From: Enoplolaimus lenunculus | Taxonomy: Eukaryota > Nematoda > Enoplea > Enoplida > Thoracostomopsidae | Length of the DNA: 64,000 bases | Direction: 5' to 3' | Assembly (NCBI GenBank): GCA_030248215.1 | Contig: JASANG010000513.1 | Span: 86,562 to 150,561 of the forward strand | Shown here: positions 12,701-22,700 of the stretch, one piece after another | Layout: every line of letters begins with the position of its first letter | How positions within the stretch are numbered: position 1 is the first letter of the stretch | The notes under the pieces: model-generated | What the model was told of the DNA's origin: nothing | The model's input: the letters and a program-made list of their open reading frames with translations, nothing else | Databases searched by the model: none | Made by a program: the position numbers and the translations under genes

Positions 12701-15700
12701 TCGTTGCGTATGTCTGACATGTGAGAAGCAATAATATCAGCGTATAAAAAACTTAAACACTAAGTCATGAAATTTTGAATTTTAAGAAATTACCATTAAC
12801 GACGGCCGGCTGCGCCCGTTGCGCCTGTCTGAATCTGACTCACAAGATCCGGTGCTGTCCGGAAGTTCGTGCGAAATATCGGACGCAGAAGATGACTCGG
12901 TATTCTATGAATGCCAAGATTTACTTTCGTCGTTTGTGGCTCCAAATGGAACTACTGTATCTGGCAGACGTGGGTACATTGGGGAATATCCGATTTATGT
13001 ATCTGAATTAATGATTTATCCGTTATGGCAAGCATCTCCGGTGTCAGTAAGTGACTATGTAGACTCAACGGTATGCAGCACCAAATGGTGGATTGGTCAC
13101 GTGACGTAACAGCCAAATTCGCAGTATGCCGGTGGGAATTTGGACCACTAACAAACTGATAAGGTTTAGGTGTTTCAGCGGTTCGGTGATGTTGAAAATG
13201 AGTCTGGATTTTGGATCGCTTAGCGCAGCTATAGTACACCCATCATCTATTTTTGACAGGAGTACACAGAAAATAAACTGTCTTGCAATTTCAAGGCTAC
13301 TACTTTCTTAAATTTTAAAGACATAAATGTCTGGTATTTCAGATATTAAAATAGCCTTAAACAGATAAGAAATCTGTGTCTGAAATGGTTAAAACATAAA
13401 TGTTTTATATTCAAAAACTTACTGTTACCAATTTATAAGATATAAATTTCTTTATTTCAAGAAATATATCTTTATCTTATATACAAAAGTTAATTTTTTG
13501 AAATTTCACCGTGTAAAAAGTTGCCCCGTTTTAAATTCTTAGGAGCGTGTATAAATAATCAAATTTCAAGGAATTTCGATTTAGTCGAGGCTCAGCCAAC
13601 CCAAGTTTAGCTCTAGGACGTATCTTAGGTTGCAAATTTAGGATATTTTGTTGGGCTTTAGCCCCAATTTTGGAGCCGTTTCCCTGGAAAATTTTTGTTT
13701 TCTATTTCAATCACATTCGTCTTATATTTTGGAATTATTTGTTTTAATCGTTTATGAATCAAAGTCTTAAAATTCATACTGTAAGAAGTCTGAAAAACTT
13801 CAGACCCATATTTCTGGAAAACTTAAGAAATAAAAGTTTGGAATTCAAGACATATGCCTGGAGTCCGTATTAAGACATAATTGTCTTTAATTTCAGAAAA
13901 TATTTCTTGATTATAAAGCAACTTATTTCGTGCGCAGTAACTTTCAATCAGTGAATAGCGAACATTTAAATAACGAAAAGTTTAGCTAAATAAGTACACT
14001 GTTAAATATTTTGCGAAATGATTGTTGGTCAGAGCATTGCATCACTCTGTTTATCAATAGCTAAATTACACTGTTTGAGCCAGAAAGCAAGAAAATTGAA
14101 TCAAATATTTTCAGCAGAAAAGTACTAAATCGAAACAGCTGATAAGGTATTTACTGCAGTAAAACATTGAACGAACAGAAATATCCTTGGTATAATTAAA
14201 ATTGTAGACTTATGGTGCCTTTTTAATATAAACTAAAACTATTACCTTCTTGTTATGACCATAACTCATATTTGGTATTGGTTTTGGTTAAAAAAAGATG
14301 AGTATCAACTTAAGTCGGAACGTAAGTATTTACTTAAGGCAACGTTTGTAAGCGTAATAGCTCGACTGAATAGAATGTTGTTGAAGTGCAAATTAAGGGG
14401 CATATGACCAAAGAAAAATTACCAAACGGTTTAATTCATTATAGTCGCCGCACAATTTAAAACGATCTAAGCGTAAGTAGATAATAGTTTTATGCTTATA
14501 GGTAGCAACCTGGCCCGTAGAGCCTTGGGGTCTCCTTTTCGACGGACATCTTATGGTTCTTAATCATGGTGGCGTTTGTATGAATCAAATCAAAGAAGCG
14601 AATCTGTCAAAAATTGCAGTTGCAATTAGTGTTGAAAATAGTTCATTTGAATTGAAGGCACCAGGTCAAACACAACCGAACAGTAAGTTTAGTAAACGTT
14701 CCATGAACAGTGTATAGTCCACGGCGTATGGTACTTATCATCAGTTGGCAATAACTATTCTTCACTACAGTAATTTATTAGGGTGCATTGCATGGGTACC
14801 GGCATGGAGATTTGAAGCGGTCTGTGAACCTCCATAAAATATTTTGGGCAGTCGAGTAACCCTTAAAATTGAGAAAATTAGAATTTTTTAAAAATAACGT
14901 TTTGCATTCAACATCTAAAGTTTCGAACGACTATGTTACGATGAAAAAGTTGTTGTATTCGAACACTGTATTTGAATGAAATCATCGCGGTTTTAGTGTT
15001 AAGATCTTGGGGTTATTGATATTAGTTACTTTTACGCATGTTGTACTTGTTCACTTGCGGCTTTTAATATATTGCTGACTACAGCATAGCCAGCGCTAGG
15101 AGAAGGAATTGAACAACCATACTTTGTTATTTTTGTCAAGGAAATTAACAAGATTTATCAGTTGGTATCCCAAAAACCACCCTTGGAGTTTAGTAGAAAA
15201 CGTAACCACTTCCAAAATTCTGGCTGCGCCGCCTTATTGCGGCCAACACTTTAATAGGTGCATCGTGTTGAAGAAATAAAGGTTTGATAAATTCCTTCAG
15301 TTTATTTTTAACTTTAGAACAAGGTTTAGGCTTTCGTTCATTATAGTTTAAACCATAGGGACGATGTGACTCACAAATTGTTTGATTTTGTAGGCGTGCG
15401 AGTATCCTACGAAAATGCATCTGCAGAGCGCTGGAATCGTTCAATTCCAACTGCAAGTCAAGTGATTGCAGATTCTAAACGGTAAAAACAAAGTTGAGGG
15501 CTCAGACTCTGAAATGTGTCACCAGTTTTAGCGACAGATTTCAAACTGGCAAAGTTATGCATTTGCCAGATCTTAAGCACCACCTGGTAATATTTTCTAC
15601 ATGCACGTAATGGAGAAATACTAACGGTGCGTCCAAGGAACATTTAGGAATTTCGGCGTGCCACCGCTTGTTAAATTTTCTGTTCGGACAGAGTTTTATG

Positions 15701-18700
15701 AAAAAAATCTGCTTTAATTAATGATATGCCTAAATTTTATTGGAAATAATTTGTGTGTTCATATTTTCAAAATACTAGGTTTTTAAGAGTATTTACAAAA
15801 CAACAAAATTCATATGTTTTCAAACTCGAAAGTAAAAACTCAATCTGCCTTCTTCGGAGGAAAGTTGTTTAGTATCTGACGTCTAGTCTTACCTATTTCA
15901 TTTCCAAAAATACAAATGTCTACTTTAAGCTCTAAACGTTTGGATGCGTTCTGTATATGAAATCATTTAAAGGAAACATTTATTAATATACTATAGGAAG
16001 AAAATATTAATTAATATTTTAGGGAGAGAAAAACTTTAATTCTGAACACAATCTTTAATTTTTAGGGTCTCAGTGGTGGATTGCAATGATGCCGCTAATC
16101 AATTTATACAGAAAGTTCTGGCGAAACCGACCTGCAGGCTAGTTCACCGGATATATCCTGCAATTACTGGCGGTATGCTTGATTCAGTGCTGATTTTAAT
16201 TAAAAGTGTACTTAAAAGAAAGTTGCGTTTTTGCAACAAGACACACCTTTCCGAAAGTAATATTTTACATACATGTAGGTCTGATATACCACGGAGTCGT
16301 ACACTGTAGAATTGATATAAATGGTTCATTTTAGAGCTTTAAGTTTCTGACGCTGCTTGGAGCGCAAGACGCGTTTAACATAGCGCTTTATTTTTGACAT
16401 GATTTCTAAATTCAAATGTAGATTGATTCAGGTTTAAGTTCGGGCAAAGCACTCCCGATCGACTCGAGTACTTCTGGTTCAATAACCCTTATTTCGTTGG
16501 TCAGCGTACGTGAATTTGTGGGAGCAGCTAGACGCCATTTGAGGAGCCGGGCCCATGTTTTGACCCAAAGTGATTTAATTAAACGACTTAAACCAAATAT
16601 TATTATCGATGGAGACCGTAGCTCGCTGGCGCCGTTCGCTGAAGATACGTGGGATTTTGTTCAAATTGGATCGATCCGGTTTCAGGTTAGCTAGAAAATG
16701 TGAACCCTTATAGGCAGAGGATGAGTAGGTGAGGTCTTATTTTATAGGCGCACTGCCAGAATTTTTATATCCAGGTTTAGGTAACCAGAAGTTATAATGA
16801 AAGTTAAGTTTCGGATTTTTAAATCGATGTATTCCGTTAAGAAATTAACTTTCATGTCTGCGCACTGTAAAGCAGGAAGTAACAATTAAATTTTGTTTCC
16901 CTTAGCAAAGTTTTAACTATATCTGTAAGTCATCCGAAATACCCGCAGGCATCTCTTGAAGTTTTTTGGGACCCCCTCGGATCTGTCACTGAAAAATCCT
17001 GGATTGGCTGCAGAATGTGCGTTTCTTTATGCAACGTTTTTGTTCAATTTATGTTGTTCTCCCGTTTCTAATATTGTTTCTGCCGCAGACACAGTGTGTA
17101 ACTACTAAATACTCGTTTCTGTTATAGCCGTGTGGTCACTAGCGTAATAAGCGAAAAACATCTTTGTCCCGTTGTCTCATGTATAGAATAGGGCCGGAAT
17201 AGTAGTATAACCATATTCCTAAGCCTAAGTCTAAGCCTAAGCGTAAGCCTAAACGTATGAATGAGCCTATTCCTTTGGCTAATCGTAAGCCTAAGCCTAA
17301 GCCTACGCAAAAAAATTAGCTAAAGCTTAAGCTGACTCTATTATAGCCCCTCCGGAAAACCACCCGGCCCTGTTCTATACATGAGCCGTCCCGTTATAGA
17401 AATATGACAAACTTTATCTTTCATTAAATTTTACGTTGTTCCTGCAGTTTTTATTTAAACCAAGAAAATTTTACGGCTGCTGGCCATAAACTTTTGGAGG
17501 ATCAAAAATATTTTTTCATACTTCACAATCCTTAACCAACACATCCTGCGTTAAAAAATGTTCTCAGCTAAGGCGGTTTTGCAACCTCATCATCTTTGGG
17601 TTAATATTTGTAGAATGTTCGAAACGGAACCAGTCAAGCAAAAATACTGTGCATCGACCCGAATACAGGAGAAAGTACTCCGGAAGTGCTCGTAGCACTG
17701 CGAAAACTAAAACGCGGTCAGGTAAGATGGTTTATGAAATTAATTTCCGCATGCGGTTTGAAGCTTTATTGACAGTAACTGAAAATTTTTCCATTACAAA
17801 TACTGATTGTTTAGAACGGTACGAAGACACATCGAAGTATATATTTATATTGACCTAATTGGCAGAGGGAGCTGGAAGCTCTGGTTCATGTTCAATATTT
17901 TGACTTTATTATACACTACTTTGGACGCTGGAAATTATTTAGGCATTAGCAGAATATTAGCAGAAACGGTCATTTGTTGTGATCTACATTTGCAGAAGAC
18001 AGCTAATCAAAACTTGCAGCTGTAAAACCTCAAATCTACGTTTTGTATATACAGTGCATGTTGCGAGTGCAAGTGTAGTGTGACTATATTTCTTCGTTTA
18101 TAACAAGCATTGTCTAAATGCCATACTGTTATTGCCCAAATTTGAGCCACAGTTCTCAAGTTGTCACATTTGAGTAACTGAAGTTTCTGCAATTATTGCA
18201 TTTAAGCAGTTTTCGTGTAAACAATAAATATTGTGTTACACCATGTAAATATAGATATGTATGTGTAATTGTATATCATGGTACAGTCAGAGGTAAAAAT
18301 AACAGAGCTGGAGAGCACCAACTGTTTCCAAACAGATCTTGGAGTTAAGCAAAATTTATGGTGAATTAAAAATCTACTGTCAAAAATTTACTTTTGAGCT
18401 TGTTTTTTTACGATATTTCAACGATTGACGATTCGAATATTGCTCAAAAGTTACTGATAAACTCTGAACTACACAAGTGGTATAAATCAAAAATATCACT
18501 ACTGACATTGCCGAAGCTAGCGACAGATCTAGTGTGTTCTGTTAGGGATCTATCTCTTAGATATTGTTTTGTATATATACAAGTAGTTATATAAGAATGC
18601 ATTAAGCTTGTCCCATACCACATTGGCAATTAGGAGTCAAAACATGCTAAAAATTACGAAAAAATCCACGCGAGCGAAAAATTAGTTCCTATTTTATCTT

Positions 18701-18890
18701 TTGAAGGATTGATCCTATGATTTTCTAAGTCCGTCTTTAAACGGAACCTACAGCAAAGGTTTAACGGAAGCTGGGTTGTGTGCTAATCTTTTTATTTCAG
18801 ATATCGTTTGGAATATACTTAGAACCATTGGAACTTCACGCAGGTCGGGGTAGCTTTCTGCATATTGGAGATCAAGTTCGGCCTTTGTGA
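766..18890 (+). CDS. MOCOS: Molybdenum cofactor sulfurase-like protein (MOCOS/maroon-like), 5' partial, 17 exons
   Basis: MOCOS normally adds the terminal sulfur to molybdenum cofactor for xanthine dehydrogenase and aldehyde oxidase. Exons, all in phase and without internal stops: 766-906, 2493-2714, 2940-3084, 4694-4863, 6855-6925, 7331-7530, 7892-8008, 8265-8352, 11077-11363, 11746-11866, 12787-13046, 14502-14682, 15394-15481, 16066-16172, 16432-16685, 17614-17721, 18801-18890 (TGA). The N-terminal NifS-like class V aminotransferase domain is recognisable from LSDNHTSVLGMRE, VYPAQSNF, ISFAKMFGYPTGL (PLP lysine kept), FEDG and GPVVNFNVL. A long Ser/acidic linker follows (11077 to ~12950), then a MOSC domain (PNIIID, APFAEDTW, ILCIDPNTGE, ISFGIYL). 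The persulfide motif CFC of the family reads NFG here, YPIKSC reads YPLWQA, and the MOSC CxxC is absent. The exon expected between 4863 and 6855 (the GGGT loop) was not found. Identity is sure; enzymatic activity is doubtful. It could be a diverged paralogue. Confidence 0.88.
2272..2478. repeat. TIR element, family B, carrying TTAGGC-type repeats, copy 1
   Basis: The left arm CCCATGTATAGAACAGGG (2272-2289) is an inverted copy of CCCTGTTGTATACATGGG (2461-2478). The interior is largely an array of CCTAAG units, the complement of TTAGGC, with variants such as CGTAAG. A second copy lies at 17178-17383. The right end stops 14 bp before MOCOS exon 2 (starts 2493), so the element forms most of the sequence just upstream of that splice acceptor. 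Confidence 0.8.
3262..3421. repeat. Short TIR element (GGCCCGTAGCCA ends)
   Basis: GGCCCGTAGCCA at 3262-3273 is exactly inverted as TGGCTACGGGCC at 3410-3421, with a 136-bp non-coding interior. The ends resemble a MITE; the family is not certain and no clean target-site duplication was seen. It lies in the MOCOS intron between exons 3 and 4. Confidence 0.6.
4590..4660 (+). repeat. tRNA-like (SINE-type) sequence
   Basis: An A-box-like stretch (TAGTGCAGCGGTAAC) is followed about 40 bp later by a B-box-like GTACGATTCCC. Stem pairing of a real tRNA cannot be drawn, so this is more likely a tRNA-derived SINE head or a decayed tRNA copy than a working tRNA gene. Confidence 0.3.
5051..5270. repeat. 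Palindromic fold-back MITE with TA target site
   Basis: The 220-bp element starts CACTGCAAAAAATGGTGAGT and ends with its near-exact inverse, flanked by TA (5049-5050 and 5271-5272). Its arms extend through a GTCCGGAAAAGCCTA-like block, and the centre is rich in GAGTCAAA/TTTGACTC motifs. The single strand would form one long hairpin. No coding capacity. It lies in the MOCOS intron after exon 4. Confidence 0.85.
5959..6503. repeat. 32-bp minisatellite, 17 units, two unit types
   Basis: Seventeen units of 32 bp in perfect register: GGATCG, then TTCACA or TTTATA, then TTTTAGGCTATTTTTCAAAC. The two variants occur in the order AAABABAABABBBBBBB (A = TTCACA, B = TTTATA). One unit has GCAA for GCTA. 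It lies in a MOCOS intron in the stretch where the missing GGGT-loop exon is expected. Confidence 0.95.
8717..8845. repeat. TG/TATG microsatellite and (GTT)n tract
   Basis: Low-complexity TGTGTATG-like sequence followed by GTTGTTGTTGTT, inside the largest MOCOS intron (8353-11076). The rest of that intron is AT-rich. It shows a TATA-like GTATAAAAGGG near 10002 but nothing I can call coding. Confidence 0.7.
12216..12290 (-). repeat. tRNA-like (SINE-type) sequence
   Basis: On the - strand a D-arm-like GTGGTAACGGTAAACGC precedes a B-box-like GGTTCGAACC by about 25 bp. The acceptor stem does not pair well, so this looks like a SINE head or tRNA pseudogene in a MOCOS intron. Confidence 0.3.
12609..12836. 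repeat. 114-bp tandem duplication spanning a splice acceptor
   Basis: Two diverged copies (12609-12722 and 12723-12836) start GAGAAGGAATAATATTAGCG and GAGAAGCAATAATATCAGCG. Each holds an acceptor (AG at 12670-12671 and 12785-12786) and the first ~45 bp of the following exon (AAATTATTATCAACGACGG and AAATTACCATTAACGACGG). Only the second copy runs into the long open exon at 12787-13046. Confidence 0.8.
13261..13938. repeat. Possible TIR element in a MOCOS intron
   Basis: The stretch begins with GTACACAGAAAATAAACTG and ends with an approximate inverse (CAACTTATTTCGTGCGC). In between are several short AAGACATAAATGTCT-like palindromes. No coding capacity. The ends match only in part, so the call is tentative. 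Confidence 0.35.
17178..17383. repeat. TIR element, family B, with TTAGGC-type repeats, copy 2
   Basis: CATGTATAGAATAGGG at the left and CCCTGTTCTATACATG at the right form the inverted ends. The interior closely follows copy 1, including a CCTAAG array and the segment CTATTATAGCCCCTCCGG. It lies in the MOCOS intron between exons 15 and 16. Confidence 0.8.
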
Positions 18891-19263
18891 AAACAGCAGG
18901 AAACAATGAAAAGCAAGCGTAGTAAAACTTTAATTGAAAGCATTTTGTAAAACTTCTTTCTTCTATTCGCGTCATTTTCACCACAAGTAAACTTTAGGCT
19001 CGCATTGTGTTTCTGTTAAAAGATAAACGGCTGCTGAGCAAAAATATATATCATTTGACCGTTTTTCAAGTTTAAGAAAAGTTTTCAATATCTAAAGTGC
19101 ATAGCGGCAATTTAAAGTGTAACATATTGCATATATTCTCAATTTACGTATAGCATTTATCGACAGCTGGCGATAGTGTTTTCAAACTGACGTACTGCAG
19201 CAATTGCATATCTCAAAACCCATTGCCAGCTAGCGATAAGTGTTCATACTGGCAATCAATTAT

Positions 19264-19604
19264 ATCAAGAGTGGATGATCACTCTTTATAACAAGAGCGT
19301 GCAACTGGGTACATTTTGTGTATTAAAGAATGTACCCGGCACGCGTTGCGTTTTTGGCCTACCCCCTTGTTTAGGGGGATCTTTATGCAGTTTTATATCG
19401 TAGTAAAGGAGGAAATTGTAACCCCCCCTTTGTTTAAGGGGGGAGGTAGGTGTACTGAAGCATACTGTTAATCTCTTGCTTAACCCCCCCCCCCTGATGG
19501 AGGGGGGTCGAACAAAAATGCAACGCGTGCTGGTACATTCCTTAATACACAGAATGTACCCAGTTGCACACTTTTGTTATAAAGAGTGATCATCCACTCT
19601 TGAT
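19264..19604. repeat. Fold-back MITE with nested hairpins
   Basis: ATCAAGAGTGGATGATCACT begins the element and its exact inverse ends it, flanked by TAT on both sides. The inverted arms extend over 100 bp and contain a second short palindrome (GGGTAC...GTACCC). The centre holds C-rich and G-rich runs. It occupies much of the spacer between the converging MOCOS (ends 18890) and Reeler (ends 19706) genes; the remainder, 18891-19263, is non-coding with no feature seen. Confidence 0.85.
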
Positions 19605-19705
19605 TATATAAATCAAATATGAAAACGTGTTGAATTTCGACCCGCGCCCGCCATTCACTGGTTCGAAAGGGACAAGAGCTCTGTATCAACAAATATGGTG
19701 ATCGA

Positions 19706-22700
19706 TCATAACTGTAACTTCGACAAATCAGCCGGTCCAATATGAACCGAATGAACGACACCAGGCAGCAGATTGAGTGTTTTCCAAAAATCATCGTCAT
19801 ATTCTTTGTCTGACAAAACGATGCTTTTACCGTCAAAATCTGCGGCGTAAGGGCTATCATCTGGAAGGGCCCAAGGGTTACCATTTGTTTTTGGCCTTGT
19901 GAATATTGGTCTTATTCTGGGTGATTCTTTAGCTGTTGTTGTTGTTGTTACTGTTCGTGTCGTTGTTGTTGTTGTTGTTGTCGTCGTCGTTGTTGTCGTT
20001 GTTGTTGTTATTGTTGTTGTTGTCCGCCGTTGTCGACTAGGTCTCATTGTTGGGTAAGTTTGAATCCGACGAGGCCTTTTGGTAACTGTGTCGGTAATTC
20101 GAGCTCTCGGGCGTTGGGTACCTGACTGAGACCGATTAGAAGGCCTGACTCGATGAATTCGTATTGGACGGGGGGTCGTTGATGCTTTTCGGAATGGCGA
20201 ACGGTTTCGAAGAGTTACAGATCGGGGTTTCTGAGTTGTTATTGTGGTGCCTGTGGTTTGACCGCCCCTTCCTCGGTAACTGAACGAGGATGGAAGGTTT
20301 ATACGGTTATTTCTTTCCGTTGGTTGCGTGGTTACACGCCCGAGTCTTTGAGTAGTTGTTTGCTTTCGACCTGAGTTTTGGCTGCCCCTGGATCGAGTAA
20401 GAAACAAGGGCTGTGGTCGGGAGAGATTTTTCTGAATGGAAGAAGCTGCAACGTTGTTGTTTTGGAGCCTAAATTCACGAGGTTGCAGCGCTGGGTAAAA
20501 AGTGTATCTGCTTTGCGAAAGGGTTGCCCTGAAATGCATAGAGCGTATGTTAACCACACGCATATTTTAAGGAAATATTAAATTTTTCCGAATAACATTA
20601 AATGCGCTATAATTAAATGTTAGGTTTCTGGTTTGAAACTACTTTGATCGTTGTTTTGGCCCATGTTTCTTTTAGGGCCTTTCCGTTTTTGCACAACTGC
20701 AATAGAGTAGGAGTTTTAGACTATTTCTTGCTAAGGCTTAGGCTTGGGATTAGTATTAGCACTTATTTTTACGCTTAGGTTTAGGAAAATGTCTAATCTA
20801 GGGTTACGACTCAAAAAGTAATATTGGTGGTAGTTATAATCGGTCCTTCCTTTCATATATAAAACAAACTGGCCCATGATACTCATAGGGCCGTGTTGTT
20901 TTTCCACGGTTGTAAAAAGTAAACATCAGATTTCCGACTTAAACGAAAAACTTATTACAAAGCTTTAGATTGAAGTTTACTAAATTGACCTGTCGACTCG
21001 CGTCAGTGTACCTATACATGGCTTATGTTGAAATTTTATTGTGTTATCGTATTTTGCTATAAACCAACTGTGTGGTAGGTGCTATACACAATTAACAAAA
21101 TTTGAAACACAAGCTCAAACTATGCGCTAAAATTTTTGGGAAGCTTACACAATTTGAACAGGTCCAGCGTTTTTTTCAGGTTTCCAAATTAGCGTTAAGT
21201 TTCTTCGCTTTGTCGAATCGCTATGCATCACCGTATCTTGATAGCTTCCCACGCCGCAACCTGTTGAATATGTATACCCCTGTGTAGACCAAGACGAGTC
21301 TCTGACAAACCGACCCAGCCTTTCGGACGATATTTCACCGCGCTCTAAAGACCGGACTTGAACCATGAATCCACGAATGTATGGACCGTCACCGATCCAA
21401 ACTGAAAAAATAATATTTAAAAATTTAAAAACATTTAAAATCTCAACAACAATATATTGGTCAAAGTTTACCTGCCCGAAATTGCTAATAGTATCACAAA
21501 ACTGTTAAGATACTGTAGTGGCCCGAATAAGAGGGGGCAATAACAGGGGTTTTCCATTTTGAAACCCAATTAATTAGAGTCCGTATTCCTAATAAGAGTC
21601 CATAAATGTCAAATGTCTATAACTGTAGTGCGTAAATAACTCAAGACCCAAATAAAGTTGAGTTTGAAACTTTTAAGCATAACTTTATTTTTGAAAGTAC
21701 ATTTCCAAGTATAACCTTGCATTATTGCCAATCTTTTAATATATACAAAGTAAATCAACGTTTAATTCAACGGATAATTGCAGTACTGGATATATATCAG
21801 TAACGAAGGTTGGCGATGCTTGGGTTAAAACTAAACAACAGTCCGTAACCGAATATCAGGGGCTCCCTCGGCAGAGGCCAAATAAATATCAGTCCCCTCT
21901 TATTCGGGTCACTACAGTGCGAGCGTGTTGTCGGTATTTATTCCATACAGAGCTGGGTTTAACCAAACTGGCGCGGTATTGAAAATGTGCCGAACAAATT
22001 TTTGCATCGCAACACATTCAACGCATTACATACAACTCACGTGCGCAAGCCATAATGAACGCTGAACGGTGTAAATAAGTAGCCTAACTTTATACATGAC
22101 AAATAGTATCATAGCTCAGAACCAGGGCGCATTTGGCGGTTAAAATGCCGGAGCCGGAGGTCAGCAATGTTTGCCGGAGCCACAGCCGAAAGGAAGGCGG
22201 CATTAGGTATTTGGAATGATGTTCAATTTAGCAAATATCTGTAAGGCGTTGTTAAATCTGTTGGTTTACACTTATTTTTTACGGAACTTCGGCAAGTTTT
22301 TCCTCAAAACTGTAATAAAGTTAGAACGAAACGCGCCAAACAGACAAAGCTTCTAAAACTACGCAAAACTTCAATATAGAAATTGCCGGAACCTCCGTAA
22401 ACATCTAACGGACTTGAGCAGGAGCCAGAGTCTGTCCCCCGGTTCACTGTAGTGACCCGAACAGGAGGGTACCCCCCCCGTTATTCGGTTACGGACTGTT
22501 ATTTATTTTTAACCCGCCCTTCGTTATACTGATATATGTTCGGTATTGCAACTATCCGTTGAATTTAACGTTTATTTGTCTCGTATTAAACCTTGAGCGA
22601 TAATGCAAATTGTAGTTAAAGAATGTATTCTTAAAACTAAGTATGCTTTAAAGTTACGAACTCAAATGTATTTGATGCTGGAGCCATTTATGCACTACAA

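Noticed and set aside
13047-13110. Extension of MOCOS exon 11 past the GTAAGT
   Set aside because: The strong donor at 13047 joins in phase to 14502 and restores the family order (YPLWQASPVS then VATWPVEPWG).
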